A stretch of DNA of 64,000 nt from Echinarachnius parma (lineage: Eukaryota > Echinodermata > Echinoidea > Clypeasteroida > Echinarachniidae). The stretch lies in NCBI GenBank assembly GCA_037951105.1, contig JBAMJV010003019.1, positions 234,001 through 298,000 of the forward strand. Direction: 5' to 3'. A program made the translations under genes and the position numbers. The notes beneath the pieces are model-generated. The model was not told where the DNA came from and searched no databases. It saw nothing but the letters and a program-made list of their open reading frames with translations. Shown in pieces: positions 44,301-56,300 of this stretch; position 1 is the stretch's first letter; every line of letters starts with the position of its first letter.

Positions 44301-47300
44301 CGGCCGTACCTGACACGCACTGTCGACGACGCCGAGGAGAAGGCCGTATGCCACATCACTGCAGACGACGCAGCTGATACCCCGACACGAGCTGTCGATG
44401 AAAGAGTCCCGTCCGCGACACGAGCTGTCGACGACACAGAAGAGATTGCAGATGACGCAGATCCCCCGACACGAGCTGTCGACGACGCTAACGAGAATGC
44501 AGACGACGCAGATCCCCCGACACGAGCTGTCGATGACGCTGAAGAGAACGTAGACGACGCAGATCCCCCGACACGAGCTGTCGACGACGCTAAAGAGAAT
44601 GCACACGACGCAGATCCCCCGACACGAACTGTCGATGACGCCGCAGAGAACAAAGATGATGCCGCAGAGTACAATGATGATTACGCAGAGACCCCGACAC
44701 GAGCTGTTGACGACGACAACAAAGCCATTGCTGACGACGCAGAGAGACCGACACGAGATGTCGACGAAGTAGAGGAGTATGGGCAACCCGCTGCCGACGA
44801 TTACGAGCATGAGTGCGACCACGTGCCAGATGAATGTCCACTCAACCACGACCACGAAAGCGCACACGAGAATACTTCGCCAGCACATGCCACGATTGAA
44901 CCCGATGACGACCCGAAACACGGTCATCATGACAACGAACACGAGCAAGCAGGGCAAGCAGATGCCCCAATCGACCCTGAAGACAGCGATCCACTTAGCG
45001 AATCTGTCAACGACGACGCGAGGCCACCCGACGACCATGATGACGCGACACGCGCAGGTCTCGATGACCGACCATGCCGAAATGATGCAGCTACCGATCC
45101 GGACTACTGCCCAGACAACGGCCAATCCCCCGCGAAGCGACGCGACCTCGAAGCAGACAGCGACCACCATGACCACAGCCCAGAGCGTGCAGATTTTGAC
45201 AGCGACTTCGCCCACAGTAACGAGCCCAACTACGACCCTGAATCAGCCGACGACATCGCAGCAAGCATCGATGACGCGTGCCCGCCACCCGCGATACGCG
45301 ATGACCCGCATCTACCCTCCGCGACCATCACCGTGATGACGAGCAGCGCGAGCGATAAGCCAGCTCGCCACGAAGGGAAGCTGACCTCGATGATGACGAC
45401 CAAGCCACAGCCGCAATCGCACAGACCGCGCGCAACGTTCGAGCCACAGCCGCTAAGCCAAGCCCCGATGAGCGACGACGATGCCGACATCGAAAGACGA
45501 CACCACATACTGAAGCGCGATGATGACTTCCGCGTCCGCGAGGATTTCGCTAACCGCGTAGACAGATGCAACGATTACGACAACGACGACCACATCGATA
45601 GAGTACGACCGCTGATCACATCGCCACGTCCACGACCATCGCCTTCGCCACGACACAATCCGCATGATCCAGGAATACGCGATCGCGACTGAACCTTGAA
45701 CGTAAACAATTGGACTCTCAAACAAACAACAACAAAAAAAAAAAAAAGGAAAAGGAGAGAGGAAATGGACTTGTCAGAGTTGGACATTAATTTGTAGTTA
45801 AAAACAAAATTGATTCGTGAATATGGACTTGTCGCCGGAGTTAGACATTTGTAGTTAAGAAATAAATTGATTTATGCACATGGACTTGTCGAAGTAAGAC
45901 ATTGGTAATTAGAAAGACATTAATTTGTGAACAGTTTGAACGAATTAGATTACCTCGTTATGAAACGGACATTATCTCTTTGGACGCTTGATACATTTGT
46001 TTTAATTTTCCTCAGTAACATTGCTAGCCAATAGTTGTTCAGACTTTTGATATCTTGTTTTCACTTTATGTTTTGTTATCGTTCAGAAACTTTCAGATTT
46101 TGTGTTAAATTATTGTTTGCCATTGCAGATGTTTACATTCACTTTCATACTTCCTCGTTATGAATCGGACATTATCTCTTTGGACGCTTGATACATTTGT
46201 TTTAATTTTCCTCAGTAACATTGCTAGCCAACATTCACTTTCATACTTCCTCGTTATGAATCGGACATTATCTCTTTGGACGCTTGATACATTTGTTTTA
46301 ATTTTCCTCAGTAACATTGCTAGCCAATAGTTGTTCAGACTTTTGATATCTTGTTTTCACTTTATGTTTTGTTATCGTTCAGAAACCTTCAGATTTTGTG
46401 TTAAATTATTGTTTGCCATTGCAGATGTTTACATTCACTTTCATACTTTGTATGTCCTCACTTAGGAAGCTTGTTTTACGATATTGTTTCAATAATTGGT
46501 TTTCAAAGAGTTTTCGATATGTTTTCAATGATGTTCTCATTCACATGATCATTCTGTTTTACCTGATTTTCAGCCACGTGTTATTATGTTTGAATGTATT
46601 CTGCCCATACACTGCAGTTTGCCAGTTGATAGTTTTTGAAGTTTTGCCATTCGGTCACATGTTTTCCGATTTTCTCTCTCTCACTCTCCTGCTTAACCTT
46701 TTCCTTGTTATATCGCTATTTTAGTTGTGTTAAATTTTGATGTGCAATATCCACTGTATATATTTGTACTGTTGTTGAAGTAATGCTATGATTGTTTCTA
46801 TTGCTCTCTCTCTCCGTCTATCTTTCCAGATATCGCTATTTTCTTTATTGTTTCTTTTGCTCTCGCTCGCTCTCTGTCTACCTCTCCGGCTATCGCTATT
46901 TTCTTTTAATAAGAAGGGGAGGGATATTGTGTTTGTAAAATAAGTATAATGTATATATTATTATGATGTTCAATGACACACTTCGTTCTCATTCTTACAT
47001 CCCCATGTTCCCATGATCATACCCGATTCACCTCATTCCATACATTCCATGCCCGACCCCACTGACCCCACACATGGTCATCTCATTATATCCCCACCAC
47101 CACATTGCCCAGCTTCATCCCTCAACCACCTTAGGCAAGGTTATGTAAGCCATCGAGTTGTACAGTGTACACACGTTCTGTAGTTAGATGAGATCTGAAT
47201 AAAGCACTTGCTACTTCGACTCCAATCCAAGCAGTACTGTCTCATTCCTTGCTCCTGCGTCTAGTATACTTTACATACATAAAACTACCTATTCTCGGAA

Positions 47301-50300
47301 TACTTTTTGTACAAATCTATATTATATTATTAATAATTTGCCAATAAACTTAAAGGGACGTAGTAACATTTTCCAAATCCTCAAAATCCAATTGGATTTC
47401 TAGCGGTGCCCTCATAACTTGTTGTATTCGTATTAACAGTAAAAGCATGGGACAGGTTTTGGTTTTTCAAATTTCCCTTTCGTTAAAAAGATATTTACGA
47501 TTCAGATGTTAAATGATCCACTGGACCGTGAAAACCGTGTACAAAGTGAGTGCAATGAGTTAGTGAATATCACTTTGCATTTTTGCTCATTACTCGGCCA
47601 TATAACATCCATTTAACTTGAAATGTTCACACAACACCCAGTGGACATATCAGACAACAACAATATACATTGTATCAACCATTCATCACTTTTTGCACAT
47701 GTCAACAAAGTTACTAGATCCCTTTAACCCTTAGGGGTAAACCAATACTCGGACAAAAGTTCTATAGATCCTGCTGCTCTTTGCTCTTGGAGCAAATATT
47801 TGTGTAAAAATTGTGTGTCCAAGGACTCCCCAGTCAGAGAATGCTTGCAGACATCATCAAGGACACAAAGCTTAAACAAAAAAGTAGACATAATTAGCAT
47901 CTCGGGTGTTGGGTAAGATATTTCCTGCAATTGCTCAAGATCCTCAGAGCAATATTTGTTGCTTGCTGTCCAGAGCCCAGTGGCCATATTCATAAAAGCC
48001 CGATAGCCTATCTGTCAGCTAGGCCTTATCTCCTTGCCAAAATGCCAGTTTGGACGATAACTAGCGGGGAACTCACACAACTCGCTTGGGTGATCACCTT
48101 TGTTTTCACAAACCAGTGCACAACACACACGTGCATAGATATGTCTTTAGTAATGTGTGTAGATTTTGCACGCTGTCTATGCCCTTACCATATCGTCCAA
48201 TCAACGAGCGTCTAAGCCCTGTAATACAATAGCCATTTAAAATCTTCGTAGCGGGTTGCTAAATCGTAATTCAAGAAGCACTGCTAACCATACCGATAAC
48301 AAGCTAACAACTCGGATGATCTAATTTATTCATCGTGGCTGTCATGGTAACATTCCATCTGTTGCAAGTTTGTTTGACATCGCATAAAAGCGCAGTTTAC
48401 TCGAACGTGTGAATGAACGAATTGTTCCTTATTGTTCCAATCATAAAAGCGTCTTATGTGTTCTACAACGTGATGCAGTAAGGGGGGGGGGGGGGGTAGT
48501 AGAACATAATTGTCTTATCTGGGGTAAACGGGGGGGGGGGGGGGCGGTAACTTGTGTCCAAAACAAAAAGCTTGCTATAATTCCTAAATGTAAGGGTGTT
48601 ACTGTAGATATGAGCGTGAGTAGGAATGATCTTTTTTTTCGGGGCGGGGGGGGGGGGGGGGGGGGGGTCACGCGTAAGCACATGTTTTCATAGCCACCCC
48701 AATGAAGTAAAACCAAATACATGTCCCTCCTCATTACGATCAAGCTCCGCCACGCTTATAATATGATAGCATGACAAGGGAAGCTATTCAATTGCAGTGA
48801 AAACAGAAACGAAATTGCATTAAATAGTATTATATATAGATAGATTCATCAAAACAGAATTGAAATCACATAAAATCAATCCGAACTGCAAAAGTAAGCT
48901 AATAATTATGTCACGAAAAGGACAAATAAAGGCAAATTACTCTCCAGATAAAAACATGAAATTTAAGCTGATAAAAGATGTTATTGCTGAAGTACAAGGA
49001 TGCTAGGGCAAACACGGAAAAGTATGTTACTTGGGGAACTATTTTTAACTAACATCATGCTATCATAAAAAAATCTCTAATATCCCTTATTCGAATATTC
49101 CCCTTGCCATGTTCACGATCGCGCCACACGCATATACACAAAAACTGGGCAGATTGTTACTTGCTAGCAATTTAGAGGTACATCAGAGTACCTCTAAATT
49201 TTTGGTCCAGTGTCGCTAAAATTTGTCCTATCTGGCTTTGGTGAATAAGAAAAAATTAGCTGGGTGTTAGGTCGTCATTCAACTTCACGCCTTTGTTGTA
49301 AGTCCAACAAAGCTCTATTCAGAACGTCCCGCATAAATAGATTGCAATGCATTTAGTCGGCACCGCAGATCTATTGTTGTAATTTTTCGCATTTCGACTA
49401 ACAATGTCGTGGAATACCAAATGCTTGTGAAATTTAGACAGATGAGTTGTCATGCTAGGCCAGGCCTTGACTACGATAGCGAATTTAGCCTACCGGCCTT
49501 TTGTGAATACCAGTTAAGCCTAGCGGACATCGAAATCGTAATTTGATCAACCACTAGCTTATCGGGGTTTTATGAATATGGCCACTGGTCAGGAGAACCT
49601 TGGCGGGCATCATCAAGGACAAACTGATAGAAGCCTTTATGTGAACGATCTTCTTGAGCCCACTGAGCGCTTGGAAGGAATACTCCCCAGGGAGTGGAGA
49701 TGGTGCACACAATGTGTGCTGGTTTGCATTGTATCCTATGACCGGGTAATAATAAATTGTAAAGCGCTTAGAGATGATTATCATCGTGATAGGCGCTATA
49801 TAAATAGTGTATATTATTATTATTATGGAGAAACAGAAAGAGGTAGCATCTCAGATGTCGGGTAATCTTGAATACAAAACTTAATGGCCCGAATTCTCAT
49901 CAGTGGCTCAACTTGCACCTGGCCCAAAAAGACAGAGACTACGGGTAACCAGGTAAACCATTTGCACCTGCAGACCTATTGTGTTGGTCGCTATTGGTCC
50001 CCGGAGATATTCAAATTGTTTCCTTTCATTATCCAGTCAATCCCTTGAGTTCTGATAATAGGTATCAGGACAATGGGCCCTTTGGTCATAGTATAACCGG
50101 TCACCAGCAATACAATGTCCAGGATGATCCAGGACGCAATTTGGCTGATGGTTTAACTGGTTTAACTGGTTACCCGTAGTCTGTCTTTTTAGGCCGGGCG
50201 CAAGTTGAGCCACTGATGAGAATTCGGTCCATTGTCTTCACATCTGGTTCATGATATGTGCCTCGCCATCCGCAGAGGAGCCAGAAGTCGCAAGATGTCG

Positions 50301-53300
50301 AACCTCAGAAATCACGATTGATTTGAAATTGCATGAAAAAGTGAAAAAATATATTATTGCCTCATACATTTCCCTGATATCTGTTCTACCGGTACGCAAA
50401 ATATCCAGTAAAAATATCCAGTGGAAAGGTAAAAATTAAGCAGAGTTTTGAAGCATGTTTTTTGCAGGTTTGAAAAGTTTGCGTTCCAAAATTATTTGCC
50501 ACTAAAAGGGATCGATATTAAGCTCCGCCTCTTAACAACCCCTTTGTGCTAAGTTGGAATCTCTGTAGCTGTCAAGAGCGGCCAGCGCACATCGAGATTC
50601 TTTAATCCCTATTGACTGTGCACGGAGATTAGTAATCCAATTGGCCTCCATTGTATAGTGGCCCTATTGAGTTTGACAAAGTATGTTTATGACAATACGA
50701 CCCAAGTCCTATCCAATTAACTGCACACCCACCCCCCCCCCCCCCCCCCCCCCCTCCAACCTAATACACTATGTACACCACTGGTTGAGTGTGAGTATTA
50801 TATAGATTACAGAATTGGGCCCTGTAACATAACATTCATTAATCGTATGTAGAATTAATTTGTCGTACTAAATATTTAAGTAGTTCATAATAATTTTATA
50901 ATAAGGCATACCCCCCCCCCCCACACCACCAACAAACAAAAACAAAAAACGCTATTTAGAGCTTGTTTTAAGTTGGCTAAAGCACAATCCCACTCTTTTA
51001 TATACCCTCATTTTGAAGTTGACCGAGGCTCGCCTCCGTTACTTAGACACCTGTTTTAAAATTGTCTAAGGGACATCCCCGGGCATCCCCGCCAAAAGAA
51101 CGAAAACAAACCCTGTACCAACGGATCCCCCCTCCCCCTTTGGTACCTGGGGCCTCCCGCTCCAAAATGTCTAGCTCCGATACCCCGTTTTACTTTTCAC
51201 GTATCAACATACTGTTCTTTGTAATAGTTTTTACATTACGCACCAGACGCAAGTTTGCATTCCTAAAATCAAACTGCCAGTCAATACCGATTAATCGAAC
51301 AATAAACAGATCCAGAGCGGAGCCCCTTTTGTTACCCGAAAGTGCTCGCTATTGTATCATGTGCTCGATGTGTACAGTTTATCGTTCCAAACCCACTTAA
51401 ATTGTAATTAAATCTGTTCATATCTCTACAATGCATGGATAATATTCAACAGTTTCTGGAGGGAAGGTGTATATCATACATATTTACTGATATGCAAGTT
51501 TTCAAGAAAATTGAATAAAGGTTGCTACAACATTCTATTCATGCAATCGGTTCATTTATGGCCTGCTTAAAACGCTAATTTCACTTTCGAAATGGATGTA
51601 AAGTTTCTTGAGCTATTTTCTCGGCATCTTATTTCCAGACCGTTCAATATTTGCCTTAGAAAAGCGTCAATAACTCCGCGTTGCAGAATCATTATGAGAC
51701 AAACTTTATATCATATTAAAGCTTAGATATTGCTGAATCGAACTAAATACAAATCCAGAAAATCAACTTTGTCGACTTTCGGTTCTTCTACGTAGGACGG
51801 GTCACATATTTCCCCTGATATTTATGAAACTCTCTTTCAAGTCTCGTTTATTATCTCTCTTTAAAATTGGGAAAAATAAATTTTCTCCCAAATTAGCACT
51901 GGTCTGCCTGCTTATTGGTCACCAAAAGAGAGTTTTGACCCTTTTGGCCACCCACATTTTGTTGATCCCGAATGGGCAGCCAAATATAAAATACTATCAT
52001 GTTTGTCTTTCTTTCTTGCCTAACCAGAACACTTTAAATATATTTGTGGTTGTTTTCGAGTATTGAAATTGTATCTGTTTGAATGAAGGATAATAATGCA
52101 CCGATTCCATCTTTTACAAGATGCTCAGGGTGCAGTTAAGTTTATGTACACACAGTGATAGAGAGAAAAAAAGGCACTTTAATGTCAAACATAAAAGGAA
52201 CTACCATATTTGCTGGTGTATCAACCGCACATTTTTCCATACAGAAGAACTTTCAAAAAGGGGGGAGTGGTTAATACACAAAGATATAGAGAAACACATT
52301 TCAGGAAAATACCACATATGGCTATAATATCAGTTTACGTGGAGTGAAAAGCTTGATGGGCTTTTCTGTTATGAATTGTACTCCAATCAGAAACAAGTAT
52401 GTGACTTGTGTTATTGTTGTTGTTGTTTTGTGTACTTAAAGTTTACAAAAGTTAGGGGGAAATCATGGAATTTGATTATAGTGCTATGATTCCCAGCACA
52501 GCTTTAGTATCTAGAAAATGTTTTTCCTCTTCAATGACAACACAAAGTTGGGGGTGCGGTTAATACACAGGTGCGGTTTACACACCGGCAAATACGGTAT
52601 ATTTGTTTCTTTTTTGTAGAGTCCGGTATGGAGATGCCTGAACTGGACGACAGAGTGGTGCAGGTCTACAAGGGAGTCGGCAAGATCCTGTCCAGATATC
52701 GCAGCGGCAAACTACCCAAGGCTTTCAAGATTCTGCCTGCCCTCAAGTCCTGGGAACAAGTAAGTTTGTGATACAGTAATTATTACCTCCGCCAACGAAG
52801 TTGGAGGAGGTTATGTTTTCGGTCCCATTTGTTTGTTTGTGTGTTTGTTTGTCACTAGTCTCCTTGCGCACAATTTCACAGATATCTCAAAAAAATTTCT
52901 TGTAGTAGCTTCGTGTTCATCTAGAATAGAACCCATTAAATTTTCGAGGTCAAAAGTCAAAGAGCAAGGTCAAGGTCACGCAAACATCAACATTTGAGTG
53001 TTGGCGGAGGTATGCACTCCCCGAGTGCACTGCGTCTAGTTGAACAAGGTTCAGGGGATTTGTATGGCTTGAAATGAATTGCTGAACAAATCTAATTGGA
53101 GATTAAACACTGAAGAATGTTGGTAGGCTATGACTAAGTTAACAGAGGAAAAGAATGCAATCATCACCACTGCTTACTTTTAATACTGTGGAACCTTATT
53201 GTAGCAAGGAACTTGGGACCATGAGTTTGACTTTCTTATACCAAGTATCTCATTGTATCAGGGTACAAAACAAATGAATATGAAAAGTTGAGCTTACTAG

Positions 53301-56300
53301 TACTTATAAGAGGGTTGTGTTATAGATCTCTTTATAAAAGAATTTCACTGTATATATTTTGGATGGTTGCGTTTCAGTGTCAACTCTTGGCTTGAATAGA
53401 AAATAATTCAGATTTCCTTTGTTAAAATTCAGCGGGTGCATCAAAATTAAGGTGTTTTTTTGTATTTTGTATTTTTTTAAATTACACATTCTAGGCCTGA
53501 TGATGCCATCTTAAAAGATGAAAAGCGGCCTTAAATGCACATCACAAATTATCTAATCTTACAAAAAAACAAAATTTAAACACTTCACTACACTTTAAAA
53601 ATGGTTTAGCAAGTACAAATTCACTGCAGACTTAAATGCATCCATGTTTGGGACACTGGGAAATACAGTAGATGAAAGAGAGTTCCAAAGGCGACTTGTC
53701 CTGGGTGTATATGAAGAGAGATTCAGATTATTGACATTCTACTTACTGATGAGTAATTCCTGTGCTCTAATTATATCTGTAAATAAATTATCCTTCTTCT
53801 TCTTCATGTTCAGATTTTGTACATCACAGAGCCGGACAAGTGGACTGCAGCTGCCATGTACCAAGCAACCAGGATATTTGCCAGCAACCTCAATGCCAAG
53901 ATGGCACAAAGGTAAATAATGAAAGCTTAGTTAGCTTAGTGATCAATCAGCAACACTGTACTTCTCTACACGATTCGATTGCGACCCGATGAACAACTGC
54001 ATACTTGAACTAAAGCAAGATATGCTATATAGACAGGTTTGATTTGGAATTAGGAAGTGCCATTTTCAAAAAATATCTTAATGACCTGCTCAACATGAAT
54101 CTTTATTTAGTATATATTTAAAAAGATAAAAACCCTAAATTCCTTTAATTTCTTAGAATTATTGTGGATTGTGAGGCTGATGTGTACAACCATCCCATTT
54201 TTGATCACAATTATTGAATTATTCTTATTGTTTGTTTTCTTTGTCAGATTCTACAACCTGATTCTGCTGCCGAGGATACAAGATGACATCGCTGAATTTA
54301 AGAGGTTAAATTTCCACCTCTACATGGTGAGTAGAAATTTGTCAATAGCCTAGGGATAGAATTAATGACCAACTTGCCAGCCATATGTGACCGGCTATCG
54401 CAAAATCCTGCACTTTGCGGTAAAAATCCAAATGTAGATTTCCATACCATTAGAAAGGCCTCACAACAAGCTTTCATTTGATGCTTTGTTCTAACAATTT
54501 GGTCAATAATTGCCGAAGAAACGATTGTTTCAAATTTACAATCATTTATAAGTCTTTTACACACATTATGTGAACTTAAAATGCCCATTTCTTCAAAACA
54601 TGAATTACCGACAAGTGCAGGGTTTTGCTATAGCCGATCACATATGTTGGCAACATTCTTAGCACAATACATAGGAATTAAAGTAATGATTTTAGGACTA
54701 AGCTGAGCTAAGTCTTATTTGTTGTGAATGGACAAGTCATATGGCACTTCATAATTATCTTCATTATTTTGCTTTGTAAAACTTGCTTTGTCCAAGTCAT
54801 CTCGGGAAATAATGAAACGATGTATCTAAGCCATTATTTATTGTTATTGTGATGATGATTAAAATTGATGATTCTTATTTATATTCTTTCTAATATTTTG
54901 ACCATTGTAAATATTGTGTATTTTGTGTCGTAGACATTGTTAATATTGGTGGTGTTGGTATTGATGGTATCTTAAGTTTTTATAAAAATACATTGTCTAT
55001 TCTTTTAAAAATCATTGCCAGGCATTAAAGAAGGCCCTCTTCAAACCAGCAGCTTTCTTCAAGGGCATCCTACTTCCACTCTGTGAGGTGAGTAATCCAG
55101 AATTATCACCAAAACGTTGACACTATCCTCAAATACTTACAGTATGCTACTATAAGATGACAAAATATGGTTAAATTTCATTTAAAATATTGAAATATTT
55201 TGGATATGTAATGTACCCTCAGCATCGGTAGCATCCTGTCCAAAACCTCCACTCTCGGTAGCCATGCTCAGTTAATTTGTGTGACGAACTATAAAATAAC
55301 AATGAACCATTGTATGCTCAATTTTACATAATTCAATTTCAAACATATAGGGAAACTGACCAGAAATATATAATATAAATGAAAGAGAGCAAAGAAAATG
55401 GGATTAAGCGCCGGTCTAGCAATCCGGAGGTCTCGGATGCGAATCCCGGACGAATCCCATTTTCTTTGCTCTTTTTCACTAAATTTTACATGATACAACT
55501 ATGTATTTTCATTTCACTGTAACCTAGTGGAGACTTCCTTATCACTGACCCTCAGCATCCTGTTTTCTAATCCCTTTTCTACTCTTCGGCAGTGGTCCTT
55601 GAATGCTTCTTTAATTCATTAAAATTTGAGCTCAAATTAAAAAACAATGCACTTCTGTATTTTGACATGCAGTCCGGTACATGCACTCTGAGGGAAGCGG
55701 TGATCGTCGGTAGCGTCCTTGCGAAAACCTCCGTCCCCGTTCTCCACTCTTCGGCCGCCATGTTGAAGATCGCCGAGATGGACTACAGCGGTGTCAACAG
55801 CATCTTCCTGCGCATCCTGTGCGACAAGAAGTATGCTCTGCCGTTCAGGGTCATCGACGCCATCATCTACCATTTCCTTAGGTCAGTATCTACTCTTACT
55901 TTTAACCCTTTAACCACGGGAACCGAGTGGATTGAGTTCAAAGTCTATGGGGATTTCATAAACTCATTGGGAACGGGTTAAGGCATTTACAAACTTCATC
56001 GTCGTATAGTACAGTCAAACCTGTCTGTATATTAAAGGCCACCCAAGGGAGACACAAATGGTGGTCTTCATCAGCAGGTGGTCTCTATACACAGGTTCAT
56101 TTAAACATAAATTCCCTGAAGTAAGTCAAGATTAGTGGTCTCTTTAGACAGGTGGTCTTTATATACACTGAGCTTTTAGAGTAGGTTTGACTGACCTAGG
56201 CTATAGTCTAACCTGTCTATAGCAGCGCACCTGCCTATAATGGTCACTATAAGTGATCCACTGCAGAGAAAAACATTCTTCTGGAACCTGTCTATAGAGG

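Larger units (their letters stand above)
43518..47284 (+). mobile_element. LTR retrotransposon (probably Ty3/gypsy type), non-autonomous, young
   Basis: Direct repeats of about 357-360 bp (43521-43877 and 46928-47284) bound it, and CTACC(TAT) is duplicated at the flanks (43513-43520, 47285-47292). Directly after the 5' LTR is TGGCGACGAGG, placed where a tRNA primer site belongs. AAGAAGGGGAGGGA just before the 3' LTR is the polypurine tract. The two LTRs look identical by eye, so insertion was recent. The internal 3 kb holds one gag-like ORF and no recognisable pol, so it would need proteins from a relative. It looks structurally whole at both ends. It is in bystin intron 4, sense orientation. 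Confidence 0.88.
47940..49866 (+). pseudogene. Decayed copy D of bystin exon 4, split by two transposons
   Basis: There are three pieces. The front (about 47940-47977, TTGCTGTCCAGAGCC) is weak. The middle (49588-49627, GTCAGGAGAACCTTGGCGGG, CATCATCAAGGACAAACTGA) and the back (49827-49866, GGAGAAACAGAAAGAGGTAG, CATCTCAGATGTCGGGTAAT) are clear and keep the donor. A 1.6-kb DNA transposon separates the first two pieces and a SINE the last two. Confidence 0.85.

Noticed and set aside
44177-45336. Long ORFs overlapping the LTR-element coding region, including antisense ones
   Set aside because: They are shadows of the repetitive GAC/GTC-rich sense frame and show no recognisable domain.
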